Source: Anaerolineales bacterium
GTDB taxonomy: Bacteria; Chloroflexota; Anaerolineae; Anaerolineales; Villigracilaceae
Reading direction: 5' to 3'
Assembly: GCA_025938055.1 (NCBI GenBank)
Contig: JAICQC010000002.1
Coordinates: forward strand, 1-48,632
DNA length: 48,632 nucleotides
This document shows positions 36,023 through 44,082 of the stretch, in pieces (the stretch's first letter is position 1; each line of letters opens with the position of its first letter). The position numbers were made by a program, and so were the translations under genes. Below the pieces are notes generated by a model. That model was not told the origin of the DNA and searched no databases. It saw nothing but the letters and a program-made list of their open reading frames with translations.

Positions 36023-36700
36023 CTACCAGACCAGGGGCACGAGACGGTAATGCACCCGTTGACAATATTCCTCGTAGCCGCTTAAGTTCGCTTTCAGAAA
36101 CTTCTCTTCGTCCAGCAACCTTACCCCAATGACCAGGATCAGCAGTATGGAACAGGTGAGTGCCACCCAGGAGCCCAGCGCCAGCGGGGTGAAGATGATC
36201 AAAAGCAGAGCTCCCCCATACATGGGATGCCGAACGATCGCATACGGTCCCGTGGTGATTACCTTCTGCCCGGCGGATACTTCGATGGTGGCGCGGGTAT
36301 AGGTGTTTTCCCGGAATACAAGAAAGACAACGTAAAACCCAAGCGCCACAATGCCCGCGGAAACCAGGCTCACGACCGGCGGCACATTCGACCAGCCAAA
36401 GCGAAAGTCCAGACCTGGAACAATGAACAAGCCAATGAAAAGGAGGCTGGCAAGACTCTGGATCAACTGTTGAGTCCTCTGAGTCTCGGCAATCGGACCT
36501 GCCTGCACGCGACCCGCCAGTAGCTCTCGATCATTTCTTATGAGATACGCGGTAATGAGAATGGTACAAGCGGCGAAAACCGCCAGGTACGCCCAGGCTT
36601 GCCAGAAACGCAGGGACCCTGCTGGAAGGAAGAGGGCGAGCGCCAGGACCAGCATTAAGAATGCGAAGCCTGAAACTGTTTTTATGATCAAGTTATCCAT
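36023..36700 (-). CDS. Isoprenylcysteine carboxyl-methyltransferase-like membrane protein
   Basis: 225 residues with about six membrane helices. The C-terminal part has GPYAIVRHPMYGGALLLIIFTPLALGSW and RLLDEEKFLKANLSGYEEYCQRVHYRLVPLVW, the RHP and EE(x)YxxY-type cofactor-binding motifs of the ICMT/PEMT family. It methylates an unknown lipid or protein carboxyl group at the membrane. It is separated from the DUF1801 gene by ~30 nt. Confidence 0.88.
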   Translation of the reverse strand: MDNLIIKTVSGFAFLMLVLALALFLPAGSLRFWQAWAYLAVFAACTILITAYLIRNDRELLAGRVQAGPIAETQRTQQLIQSLASLLFIGLFIVPGLDFRFGWSNVPPVVSLVSAGIVALGFYVVFLVFRENTYTRATIEVSAGQKVITTGPYAIVRHPMYGGALLLIIFTPLALGSWVALTCSILLILVIGVRLLDEEKFLKANLSGYEEYCQRVHYRLVPLVW

Positions 36701-36732
36701 TTCTTCCCTCGTGGATCATGCAGAGCAATCGT

Positions 36733-37107
36733 CTAATACATCCATCGCGCATCGTTTTCCTTTACCTGCTTTGCACGAAAGACGGCGATCTTCCGAATAA
36801 GCGCCTTTGGGAGTGGTTTGTCATATAGAAATTGGATAGTGTCCTTGCCGGTTTTGAACTTTGCCAACTCTTCCTTGAAAGGCTCCATCGCCGGGCCGGT
36901 TGGCGAGAAGTTGAGATGTGATTTATGCGCAGAATAGGAGAAAAGGATTCGTCCTTCTTCAAATACTGGCGAACCCCACTTGAGTTTCTCTGTTGCGCTC
37001 GGCACGACTTTTTTCAGGACTGCACGTATCTCGCCCAACTTTTCCTGCGCTTCCCTGGGTGCTGCTTTGATGTATTCGTCAACTGTTGTCGGTTTCATTT
37101 TTGACAT
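36733..37107 (-). CDS. DUF1801 family protein
   Basis: 124 residues from ATG 37107, with TGGAGG ahead. Core: TTVDEYIKAAPREAQEKLGEIRAVLKKVVPSATEKLKWGSPVFEEGRILFSYSAHKSHLNFSPTG, then TIQFLYDKPLPKALIRKI, as in YdhG/DUF1801 proteins. It is a different member from the one at 13313, sharing only the family pattern. Confidence 0.85.
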   Translation of the reverse strand: MSKMKPTTVDEYIKAAPREAQEKLGEIRAVLKKVVPSATEKLKWGSPVFEEGRILFSYSAHKSHLNFSPTGPAMEPFKEELAKFKTGKDTIQFLYDKPLPKALIRKIAVFRAKQVKENDARWMY

Positions 37108-37132
37108 GGATGTACCTCCATTAGCTTGCCAG

Positions 37133-37507
37133 TCATTCAAGTATCTTCCAGAAAGAATCCTTGCGGATGACCTTTCCCTGAGCGAATTCGAGCAGGTCAA
37201 CTCCTCGCACTTCGATGTGTTGCCCGGATGTAGATGTGCCAGTCAGCGTCCATTCTGAGACTCCGAAATCACCACAGATCCAGTGCCGATCGTCTCCATA
37301 ATGCACATCTGGTATCCCTTCAAACCTCTTTGCTAACCCTGCCCGAACCTCCTGCTTCCCGACATATTGATCGCCATGCGGCCTGGCTCCTCGGGGCATG
37401 TAGAAGACACAATCCTCTGCGAAATAGTCCATGATGGAATCCAGGTCGTGGCGGTTGAACGCTTCCAGGAAACCCTTTAACAATTCACCGGTCACTTGCT
37501 TGGACAT
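37133..37507 (-). CDS. SnoaL-like NTF2-fold protein
   Basis: 124 residues from ATG 37507; GGAGG precedes it. The NTF2-like pattern FLEAFNRHDLDSIMDYFAEDCVFYMPRG, then GVDLLEFAQGKVIRKDSFWKIL, matches the SnoaL polyketide-cyclase-like family of small hydrolases or isomerases. No active site is assignable. A short attC-like palindrome lies upstream (37547-37597). Confidence 0.85.
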   Translation of the reverse strand: MSKQVTGELLKGFLEAFNRHDLDSIMDYFAEDCVFYMPRGARPHGDQYVGKQEVRAGLAKRFEGIPDVHYGDDRHWICGDFGVSEWTLTGTSTSGQHIEVRGVDLLEFAQGKVIRKDSFWKILE

Positions 37508-37546
37508 TGGAACCTCCATTGTGTGATGCCTGATTGAAAAAGATTG

Positions 37547-37597
37547 AGCTAACGAACATCTTGCCTGCCCGCTAGACAATACGTTATCGGTTTAGCG
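37547..37597 (-). other. Short attC-like palindrome
   Basis: AGCTAAC at 37547-37553 (left arm) and GTTTAGCGC at the right arm form imperfect inverted ends, with AACG and CGTT inside. The stop codon of the nucleotidyltransferase gene lies in the right arm, as in many cassettes. It differs from the RYYYAAC/GTTRRRY rule at one base in each arm, so confidence is low. Confidence 0.4.
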
Positions 37598-38458
37598 CCT
37601 TGTGAGCGATTCCTTGTGCTTATTCCAGATTTGCCGTACCACCTCTTCAAGTTCGTGTGGATACGCAAACCCGTGCTTATCGGCGAGCCAGCGACCGACG
37701 CGAGCCATCTCTGCGCGTATGGCGTTTATGACCGTTACGGTTTCCTCAGGTGTTCGTGACGGCAAGCCAAGGATGTTGTGCTGATGCTCAGTGAGCCTGC
37801 CATCTAAGCCCTTGTGCATTGTCCCGAGCATGTGAAGTGTTACCCGTGAATCGATATCTTTGCCGACTGCCTGCATGTACCAGGCGCGCAGCAGTGACAT
37901 CCGCTCCATATAGAGGCCGACAAACGAGAAGTGATCATATTTCCTGCCAAGTGCCTTCATTTGTTTGTGCGTCGTGATCCAGTAATCAACGAGGAACTGC
38001 CTGACCATAGCGCCATCAATCTCCCGGACGAGCACGGCGGCAGGCTGGGCAAACCCTTCCAGCTTTGCCCTGAACTCCTCGTTGCGACAGGCGAGGATGA
38101 CCAGTTTTGGCTCAGGATTCTGCCTTGTCGTATCCTGTACGTAGAAATCGACAATGGTTCCCTCTGCCAGAACCAGATGATGCAGCAGCGCCTGCTCGCC
38201 AAAGCGCATCAGGAGACCACCGCAGGGAGGAAGGGGCAGATAGAGTTCCCAGTCCGGGTTTGTCCATTTATCAATTTGTCCGGGTTCGACCGCAATACGG
38301 AAGTCAATATCGCTGTATGCGTCACCAGTGCCTGCCGCAAGGCTTCCGCCAACCCAGATGGCTTGAATGCTGCCATCCGCAGAGCACTTGCCAGCCATAT
38401 CGCGGATCAGATTGGCATGGGGACCATTCTCCAGCGGTCCGAGGTCAATGTCTCTCAT
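37592..38458 (-). CDS. Nucleotidyltransferase-fold protein
   Basis: 288 residues. The signature IWVGGSLAAGTGDAYSDIDFRIAV (about 35-57) is the GS...SDID motif of the polymerase-beta-type nucleotidyltransferases that include aminoglycoside adenylyltransferases. A second Asp follows in EGTIVDFYVQ. The C-terminal half is helical. The target (small molecule or protein) is unknown, and no resistance claim is made. Confidence 0.85.
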   Translation of the reverse strand: MRDIDLGPLENGPHANLIRDMAGKCSADGSIQAIWVGGSLAAGTGDAYSDIDFRIAVEPGQIDKWTNPDWELYLPLPPCGGLLMRFGEQALLHHLVLAEGTIVDFYVQDTTRQNPEPKLVILACRNEEFRAKLEGFAQPAAVLVREIDGAMVRQFLVDYWITTHKQMKALGRKYDHFSFVGLYMERMSLLRAWYMQAVGKDIDSRVTLHMLGTMHKGLDGRLTEHQHNILGLPSRTPEETVTVINAIRAEMARVGRWLADKHGFAYPHELEEVVRQIWNKHKESLTRR

Positions 38459-38497
38459 GTTCTATCTTCGTCCTTCCATTCTACAGGTGCCAGGATT

Positions 38498-39112
38498 TTA
38501 GGTTGCAGTGCCCCACCAACAGTACGTTGACGGCTTTGGAAATTCGGCTATATATCCCATTTCCATCTGCTTGATTTGAAAACCACCTTGCATCAGCAAA
38601 GCCGGAATATCCCGCGTCAGCGACAAACCCTGGAACAGCCACCGATGAAGGGGTTCCAACCTCTTTTGCCAGCGCTGGACTGCCGGGTCAGGCGAAAGCC
38701 CAAGCTCAAAGAAGATCAGTTTGCCGTCCGGTTTCAGCACGCGCCGGAGCCCTTGAATCGCCTCCCCGATGGCGGGGATCGTGCACAATGTAAAAGTGCT
38801 GACGACCGTATCCATAGTGTTGTCTTCCAGAGGGATGCGCTCGCCGGGCAGATCGAGAAACTCGACATTCAATCGGGTTCGATGCAACTGCTTTTGCGCC
38901 AGCGGGATCATCCCAGGGTTGGGTTCGAGCGCATACAGCTTGCTCACTCTTGTGGCATCGTAATGCACGAAATTGGCGCCAGAGCCTGCGCCGATCTCGA
39001 GAACCTTCCCCTCCGCCAGGGGGATGAGCTCCTGGCGAATCTCCCGGATGGGCGGCGGATCACCCAGCAAGTTCACAAGGTGGGGATAGAGATGGTCGCT
39101 AAGGAAGGGCAT
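38498..39112 (-). CDS. METTL7-like SAM-dependent methyltransferase
   Basis: 204 residues. Motif I is VLEIGAGSGANFVHYD, then LYALEPNPGMIPLAQ and the strand FLDLPGERIPLEDNTMDTVVSTFTLCTI. Post-motif GLRRVLKPDGKLIFFELGL and the ending with QMEMGYIAEFPKP are like the METTL7/phospholipid-type family. No membrane segment. Substrate unknown. Confidence 0.85.
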   Translation of the reverse strand: MPFLSDHLYPHLVNLLGDPPPIREIRQELIPLAEGKVLEIGAGSGANFVHYDATRVSKLYALEPNPGMIPLAQKQLHRTRLNVEFLDLPGERIPLEDNTMDTVVSTFTLCTIPAIGEAIQGLRRVLKPDGKLIFFELGLSPDPAVQRWQKRLEPLHRWLFQGLSLTRDIPALLMQGGFQIKQMEMGYIAEFPKPSTYCWWGTAT

Positions 39113-39180
39113 GAATAGAATTTAGAATGAGAGGACGCCACTTTGACTGAACTGGTTTCCGTTGTATGCGGCACACCCTC

Positions 39181-39954
39181 TCAATCCTGTACAAATCGCT
39201 CTGCAATGCTGTAGCCGCCATCCACGGGAATACTTACCCCGGTGACAAAATCAGATGCCGCGGACGCCAAAAACACGGCTGTCCCCACCAGGTCTTGCGG
39301 TTCCCCCCACCGGCCAGCCGGCGTCTTGCGGCGAATGGTTTCCCCCAGCGGGGTCGTCGGCATTCCACGCGTGAGATCTGTCTCATACCAGCCTGGCACG
39401 ATGGAATTGACCTGGATGTTGTGGGGAGCCAGCTCGGTTGCCAGAGCACGCGTAAGCCCCAGGACCCCCGATTTCGCCGAGCCATAGTCGGCGAAATCAG
39501 GCGCGCCAAAGAGCGAGTAGATCGAACCGATGTTGATGATCTTGCCGCCATTCTCCTGCGCCACCATTGTTTTGGCGGCATATTTGGCGCACAAGAACGA
39601 GCCTGTCAGATGGGTGCTGATCACTGCGTCCCAATCTTCGCGGGACAGCTCCAGCACGGAACCGCCGCGAAACAGACCAGCGTTGTTGACCAGAATATCC
39701 AGCCGACCGAAGTGGTCCACGACCCGGGCAATAGTGCTTTGTACATCGTCCTCCTGGCGGACGTCGAGAGGAAATACAACGCTGGCATCGCCCAGTTCCT
39801 GAGCGATCGCTTTATTCTTTCCAGGATTGCGCCCCGTGACTGCAACGCGTGCGCCTGCTGCGCGGAACCCGAAAGCAAGAGCGCGTCCAAGCCCGCCATT
39901 ACCGCCGGTAATGAGGACAGTTTTATCTTCCAGCGAAAACAATGAGAGTGTCAT
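39181..39954 (-). CDS. Short-chain dehydrogenase/reductase
   Basis: 257 residues. The NAD(P) motif is VLITGGNGGLGRALAFGF (about 14-30), followed by NNAGLFRGGS (the NNAG motif), the catalytic IGSIYS and YGSAKSG (Tyr-x-x-x-Lys), and IVPGWYETDLTRGMPTTPLG. The closest pattern is the KduD/gluconate-5-dehydrogenase type of sugar or sugar-acid oxidoreductase. GGAGATA precedes the ATG. The downstream VOC gene runs in the same direction. Confidence 0.92.
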   Translation of the reverse strand: MTLSLFSLEDKTVLITGGNGGLGRALAFGFRAAGARVAVTGRNPGKNKAIAQELGDASVVFPLDVRQEDDVQSTIARVVDHFGRLDILVNNAGLFRGGSVLELSREDWDAVISTHLTGSFLCAKYAAKTMVAQENGGKIINIGSIYSLFGAPDFADYGSAKSGVLGLTRALATELAPHNIQVNSIVPGWYETDLTRGMPTTPLGETIRRKTPAGRWGEPQDLVGTAVFLASAASDFVTGVSIPVDGGYSIAERFVQD

Positions 39955-40051
39955 TTTTTATCTCCTTCTACGCCATCGTGTCGTTCCTGAAGCTCGCTCG
40001 CAGCCGCCCTGCCAGGGTACACATCGCGAAGCATCCCATGCAGCGGGCTGT

Positions 40052-40058
40052 GTTGGGT
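40052..40058 (-). other. attC-like end (R'' box) of the VOC gene cassette
   Basis: On the minus strand ACCCAAC fits RYYYAAC exactly and is followed by ACAGCCCGC, like the ACAGCGTGC of the intact sites. It lies 7 nt past the stop of the VOC gene. The matching left arm towards the SDR gene is absent, so the site is broken. Confidence 0.55.
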
Positions 40059-40065
40059 GACTAGA

Positions 40066-40443
40066 TTACAAATGGTTGCTGACCTCGACCAGGTTACCGT
40101 CAGGATCTCTGAAGTAAACGGACAGGAGTCTCCCTGTTGCGCCTTCTCGTTCATCTGGACCGGCGAGAATGTCGATGCCCAGGCCGCGAAGCACATTTGC
40201 AAAGCTCTCTACTGGCTCGTCAGTCAGGATGCAGAAATTTCCGCTTCCCGGCGCCGTCTTGCGGGAGATGTCTGGGGCTGATATCGCATCCTGCAGGCTG
40301 ATCTTGTTTGCCCCGAAGTGCAGTGACCACTTGCCCGGGCGCTCCTCTCGGGGCTGCATGCCGAGAACCTTCTCGTAAAACGCGATGGTGCGACCAACAT
40401 CTCGTACACAAAGAACAATGTGATCAAAACCTGTAATCTTCAT
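40066..40443 (-). CDS. VOC (glyoxalase/bleomycin-resistance) family protein
   Basis: 125 residues. FDHIVLCVRDVGRTIAFYEKVLGMQ opens the first beta-alpha-beta-beta-beta unit, and VYFRDPDGNLVEVSN closes the second, with the conserved Glu of the metal site. The substrate is unknown. Its stop codon lies 8 nt from an attC-like R'' box. Confidence 0.88.
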   Translation of the reverse strand: MKITGFDHIVLCVRDVGRTIAFYEKVLGMQPREERPGKWSLHFGANKISLQDAISAPDISRKTAPGSGNFCILTDEPVESFANVLRGLGIDILAGPDEREGATGRLLSVYFRDPDGNLVEVSNHL

Positions 40444-40483
40444 GAGAGACGTTTCAGTCGAACTTAACGATCATTTCACTGTT

Positions 40484-41017
40484 CTATTCATAATAAAAAA
40501 GCTTACCCTCTCTAATTCTTGCTGCTGATGTAAAAGGATGCAGCTGATTGGAAGTGGTACTCATGATATGGTACACCTCCGTGCCTGTAGATTTCAGGTA
40601 ATCAGCGATGAGTGCTCTATGACATCTCCACCATACTGCTTCTGAACACATGACCGCTGCTCGCTTCTTACTTGCATACTCCAACAGTATGTCAACACCT
40701 TTACGAAATTCAGCGGTACTCATGTAATCAGCATATGCCTGGAACGATTTATTCTTCCATATTGTATTGACGGAATCTTTATTTTGTTTTCTTCTGCCTC
40801 CTAATTCCTTTAAGTGGACATAAAGAATATCGGCAGAGCTTAATGTATTCGATAGCTCCTCTTGATTGAAATGAGGGTATTTCGTAGAGCCTGGTAATTT
40901 CCTGACATCGAGTAGTATTTCTATATTATTCTTCTTCAATAACTCTATGAATTCATCTATTCCTCTATTTGAATGCCCTATTGTATAGATAACTACATCA
41001 CTTTCAATTTTACTCAT
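40484..41017 (-). CDS. DUF488 family protein
   Basis: 177 residues. YTIGHSNRGIDEFIELLKKNNIEILLDVRKLPGSTKYPHFNQEELSNTL is the DUF488 N-terminus, and AVMCSEAVWWRCHRALIADYL gives the conserved CxE...CHR motif. The fold is rhodanese-like in type but the role is unknown. The gene is more AT-rich than the 1-30 kb region, as are its cassette neighbours. An ACTTAAC core lies 16 bp past its stop. Confidence 0.9.
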   Translation of the reverse strand: MSKIESDVVIYTIGHSNRGIDEFIELLKKNNIEILLDVRKLPGSTKYPHFNQEELSNTLSSADILYVHLKELGGRRKQNKDSVNTIWKNKSFQAYADYMSTAEFRKGVDILLEYASKKRAAVMCSEAVWWRCHRALIADYLKSTGTEVYHIMSTTSNQLHPFTSAARIREGKLFYYE

Positions 41018-41035
41018 AATTACAATTATACGTTT

Positions 41036-41066
41036 CCCTTAACGGACCTAGCAGGCATTGTTAACC
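41036..41066 (-). other. Short attC-like remnant
   Basis: CCTTAAC near 41037-41043 and GTTAACC near 41060-41066 (plus strand) are inverted, but only about 31 bp apart, shorter than known attC sites. It lies between the DUF488 and GNAT genes, at the place of a cassette boundary. The R'' box GGTTAAC pairs with the leading GTTAGCC of the neighbouring boundary with one mismatch. Confidence 0.35.
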
Positions 41067-41558
41067 AGCCGCTTTGTCCTTGTTTAGTTCTTTGCTCATT
41101 TTGCGACTAAACGTTTGATACCCGAGACGTTCATAAAAAGAGATCGCATTCTGGTTAAATTCATAAACGTGCAGCTCGATGGAAGTCGCACCTTTCGCGC
41201 TTGCCCACTCTTGCATTTTATCCATAAGGATTTTTCCTATTCCGTGATTCTGGAACTCTGATTTTACAATAATGCCATCGACAATTGCATAACGCCGGGG
41301 GACAAAAACAGGAAGGGCAGGTGGATCCCTGACAATTGCGTGGACGAACCCAACAGGGTTCCCGCCTGCTTCTGCAACCAACAGGGCAACGTTCTCATCA
41401 GCGATAAGCCCCAAATAGTAATCTTTTTCTCGGGCCGCGCCGTTTGGCTTTTGGAACATATGTGGGAGATTGTCGCGATGCAAAGTGTCTCCTTCGTCGA
41501 ATAGTTCGCACAAGGAGTTGTAATCGTCGACAGTTGCTTTACGAACGCTTATTTCCAT
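41061..41558 (-). CDS. GNAT N-acetyltransferase (cassette gene)
   Basis: 165 residues. GNAT parts: ISVRKATVDDYNSLCELFDEGD at the start, AIVDGIIVKSEFQNHGIGKILMDKMQEWA for strand 4 and the acetyl-CoA loop (QNHGIG), and ELHVYEFNQNAISFYERLGYQTFSRKM at the end. The acceptor is unknown. It is bounded on the leading side by the degenerate attC at 41605-41725. Confidence 0.9.
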   Translation of the reverse strand: MEISVRKATVDDYNSLCELFDEGDTLHRDNLPHMFQKPNGAAREKDYYLGLIADENVALLVAEAGGNPVGFVHAIVRDPPALPVFVPRRYAIVDGIIVKSEFQNHGIGKILMDKMQEWASAKGATSIELHVYEFNQNAISFYERLGYQTFSRKMSKELNKDKAAG

Positions 41559-41604
41559 AACACATTTCTTTCATCTTCGAAGCGCATAGTTCCTGCAAGG
41601 GGCT

Positions 41605-41725
41605 GGCTAACGGCTCGCGTCACCGTCCCCGTGGGTGGGACGAGATCACGCCATTTTGCCGGAGATCGGATGCGCGTCGCGCAGCACCCCCGAGGGTGCT
41701 TTGCCCGAGCGGGGCTGTTTTGGGC
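41605..41725 (-). other. attC site, slightly degenerate
   Basis: 121 bp between two GNAT genes. The left arm (plus strand) is GGCTAAC-GGCT-CGCGT, the right arm GGGCTG then TTTGGGC, each one base off the RYYYAAC/GTTRRRY rule. Internal blocks GTGGGTGGGACGAGA and TTTGCCGGAG are shared with the intact sites, so it is the same family. It is the recombination site of the cassette whose gene ends at 41741. Confidence 0.7.
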
Positions 41726-41740
41726 GGCATTCCTGCGCAA

Positions 41741-42238
41741 TCACAACTTTCTGAAACCCAGCTGATGAAATAGATTCTCGGAGGGCTCATTTCCTTCCGT
41801 AATAACTGCCCTGACTTCAGGAAATCCTTTCTCTTTAAGTGCTTTCAACACGCGGGACAGGATTTGTCGTCCTATCCCACGCTGCTTCCATTCAGCTCGA
41901 ACAATCAGATAGGCGATAATGGGCAATTGCCTTTCGCTCCATTCTGCGAGCAAACAGGCTCCAACCAGACGATCATCCACGAAAGCCAAACACGAGATTG
42001 CCAGCCAGGGCTGTCCGCCTCGCTTCCCTGCTAAATATGCCTGGACCTCGGCAAGGGCATCCTCGAGTGTCTCACCATCATCATCAATGGTACCGCGATA
42101 AGAATCTATCATCAGATCAGCGATAGCCGAGGCATCTGCCACCTGAACAGGCCTGAACTCAAGTGGCTCATCAACCCGAGATGCTGTTGATGATACGAAA
42201 TCTTGCAATAGCAAGGTGTATTCGTAGCGTTTAGACAT
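41741..42238 (-). CDS. GNAT N-acetyltransferase (cassette gene)
   Basis: 165 residues from ATG 42238 (MSKRYEYTLLLQDF), with GAAGGA upstream. A longer frame to 42280 would run into attC sequence and is rejected. GNAT parts: LEFRPVQVADASAIADLMIDSYRGTID, AYLIVRAEWKQRGIGRQILSRVLKAL (acetyl-CoA loop KQRGIG) and ITEGNEPSENLFHQLGFRKL. The stop codon lies 16 bp from the attC at 41605-41725. Confidence 0.9.
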   Translation of the reverse strand: MSKRYEYTLLLQDFVSSTASRVDEPLEFRPVQVADASAIADLMIDSYRGTIDDDGETLEDALAEVQAYLAGKRGGQPWLAISCLAFVDDRLVGACLLAEWSERQLPIIAYLIVRAEWKQRGIGRQILSRVLKALKEKGFPEVRAVITEGNEPSENLFHQLGFRKL

Positions 42239-42261
42239 ATAGCATCCTTCTATCAACCACC

Positions 42262-42403
42262 AGGCGGGATTGGGCACCATCCCGGCGCTCTCCCGGGACG
42301 AGACAACGCCTCTTTGCCGGAACCAACTTCAAGCCACACAAACTGCCTGACTGCCCGAAGGGCGTGCGCAGACTCCCACCACGCCAGCCCCGGCGCTGTT
42401 TGC
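42262..42403 (-). other. Truncated attC site
   Basis: About 140 bp nearly identical, by eye, to the inside of the attC at 44724-44919 (positions ~44752-44891), including GGGCACCATCCCGGCGCTC and ACTGCCCGAAGGGCGTG. Both ends with their RYYYAAC and GTTRRRY boxes are missing. The thioesterase gene ends directly beside it. Probably a site left after a deletion or a recombination between two copies. Confidence 0.8.
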
Positions 42404-42408
42404 TCTCA

Positions 42409-42846
42409 TCATGAGACAGAAGCGGCAGAGTTGGTTTGGTCTGGCAGAACTGGGAATAAAGCCTGAATCTCCGGAGGTATTGCAATGGGTCTGCCAGTGG
42501 TCAATTCAACGAAGATCCATTGCGTCTCACCTTTGGCAATGACCTTGCCATTCGCCTTGCGAATAAACTCGTATTTGCGTAGCGCCCGCACACGCTTCAT
42601 TTCTGATGCCCATGTGCGGACTTCAATTTCATCACCCAGATAAGCAGGAGCGAGATATTCAATCCGATGTTCGCGCGCATACCATCCAGTATTTTCTGGT
42701 GGTTTATATTCAGGGATTGACTCTCCGTGGCGGATGGCAGCATCCTGCATCCATTGGACATAGATAACGTTGTTAACATGACCATACTCGTCAATTGCGC
42801 TTTGCGTGACGGTGATCGTGTAGGTAAAGATTGGAGGGTAAGACAT
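42409..42846 (-). CDS. Acyl-CoA thioesterase (4HBT hot-dog fold), cassette gene
   Basis: 145 residues. The hot-dog pattern DEYGHVNNVIYVQWMQDAAIRH carries the 4HBT-type catalytic Asp/His region, and EYLAPAYLGDEIEVRTWASEM, KGETQWIFVELTTGRPIAIPPEI complete it. It resembles YbgC/FadM thioesterases; acyl specificity is unknown. AGGAG is upstream. It follows the intact attC at 42888-43065, so it is a cassette. Confidence 0.9.
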   Translation of the reverse strand: MSYPPIFTYTITVTQSAIDEYGHVNNVIYVQWMQDAAIRHGESIPEYKPPENTGWYAREHRIEYLAPAYLGDEIEVRTWASEMKRVRALRKYEFIRKANGKVIAKGETQWIFVELTTGRPIAIPPEIQALFPVLPDQTNSAASVS

Positions 42847-42887
42847 CCGATACTTCTACTCCTATGCAGATTGTTTAGCAAAGAACC

Positions 42888-43065
42888 GCCCAACGGCTGG
42901 CGTTATGCCCCGGCGTACCCTGCCGGGGTACTGGTGGGCGGGACGAGAGAACGCCGCTTTGCCGGAACCAACTCCAAGCCACGCAACCTGCCTGAAAACG
43001 CGGCGACTCCCACCACCATGGCTCCGGCGTACTTTGCCGGGGTTCGGGTGCACGCTGTGTTGGGC
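42888..43065 (-). other. attC integron recombination site (178 bp)
   Basis: The plus-strand ends are GCCCAAC (42888-42894) and GTTGGGC (43059-43065), perfect R''/R' boxes. Inside them GCGT pairs with ACGC; the spacers are 5 nt (GGCTG) on one arm and 3 nt (TGT) on the other, an asymmetry like the extrahelical bases that give attC direction. The gene at 43079 ends 14 bp away. Site is longer than the usual 57-150 bp but within the rules. Confidence 0.85.
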
Positions 43066-43078
43066 GCTCTCACGGCTT

Positions 43079-43852
43079 TTAAAACTCTTGTGGTTTAAAA
43101 GCCACTATTGCAATACCGAGGATACGAAAGCCTTCATCTAGAGTGGAAACTCTATGTTCATATTCAACGAAATCAGCATTTGTACTCTCAGGTTTTAAAA
43201 TTATTTTATCGTCGTGCATTACTAACCGTTTTATTGTTGCGCTAGTATCAACACCGAGAATTTCTGCTATTACAATGTCACCATTGTTGGCGTTATTTTG
43301 AAGTCTAATCAAAGTGTAATCGCCATTATTTATTCCTGCGCGATTCATACTATTCCCTACGACTTTGACAATTGCATAGTTATGACTTTCATCGATAATC
43401 TGCTGTTCAATGGGTAAACCTAAACCAGCAACATAATATATTCGATCATTTATTCCTACTTGAAATATCTCTACGTAACCAAGATTTTTCTGGCTCGTGT
43501 CGAAAACATTGGGCCAGCCGCCTCTAGTCTCTCGCTTGATAGGCAATCTCAACGAACTCAAACGTTGCGCCTCGGCGATAGATTCCATAGGTCTCTCTAC
43601 CCCTATTAGCAATTGTTTCCTAAGATTATTAGCCTTTTCTTCTTTATATTGTGTTTCAAGTTCTTTTAATCTCAACTCTTTTTCGTGTTTCCATTGTTTT
43701 TCTAGTTGTTGCTTATCCCTTTCCCATCGCAAATCATCTCTTTTACGGTCAAAACGATAGGTTATAAATCCGCCTATGATTCCTCCAAAAAGCAGACCGA
43801 CAACCCCTGACACTATATAATCTAATAAGGATGTCAAATCAACAAATGGCAT
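43079..43852 (-). CDS. Membrane-anchored coiled-coil protein with S24/LexA-like peptidase domain (cassette gene)
   Basis: 257 residues from ATG 43852, with GAGGAA upstream; the longer frame to 43948 reads into attC sequence. A membrane helix (LLDYIVSGVVGLLFGGIIGGF) is followed by a charged coiled coil (ERDKQQLEKQWKHEKELRLKELE to ~90). The C-terminal half contains VKVVGNSMNRAGINNGDYTLI, the S24 motif around the catalytic Ser, and ATIKRLVM with the partner Lys. There is no HTH, so it is not a standard LexA or CI repressor. AT-rich. The substrate is unknown. Confidence 0.8.
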   Translation of the reverse strand: MPFVDLTSLLDYIVSGVVGLLFGGIIGGFITYRFDRKRDDLRWERDKQQLEKQWKHEKELRLKELETQYKEEKANNLRKQLLIGVERPMESIAEAQRLSSLRLPIKRETRGGWPNVFDTSQKNLGYVEIFQVGINDRIYYVAGLGLPIEQQIIDESHNYAIVKVVGNSMNRAGINNGDYTLIRLQNNANNGDIVIAEILGVDTSATIKRLVMHDDKIILKPESTNADFVEYEHRVSTLDEGFRILGIAIVAFKPQEF

Positions 43853-43921
43853 GTTATTCCTCAATTTTATTTCATGCTGACGACCTGCCAAGAAAGATTT
43901 TAGCTCGTTTAGTAACCAAGC

Positions 43922-44070
43922 GCCCAACGGCTGGCGTTTGCGAAGCACCCTGTGGGTACCCGCTGGTGGGTGGGACGAGACAACGCCACCTTGACGGAAC
44001 CCACCTCAAGCCACGCAAAGTGCCTGAAAACGCGCATACCCCCAGACGTCGGGTGCACGCTGTGTTGGGC
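43922..44070 (-). other. attC integron recombination site (149 bp)
   Basis: Ends GCCCAAC (43922-43928) and GTTGGGC (44064-44070). The arms GGCTG-GCGT and ACGC-TGT match the 178-bp site, and internal blocks GGTGGGTGGGACGAGACAACGCC and AAGCCACGCAAA are shared. It is the site of the cassette whose gene ends at 44083. Confidence 0.85.
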
Positions 44071-44082
44071 AGTTTTTTGGAA

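Noticed and set aside
37592..38458. Calling the nucleotidyltransferase an aminoglycoside-resistance gene
   Set aside because: Only the general GS...SDID fold motif is visible; the rest does not match ANT proteins closely enough.
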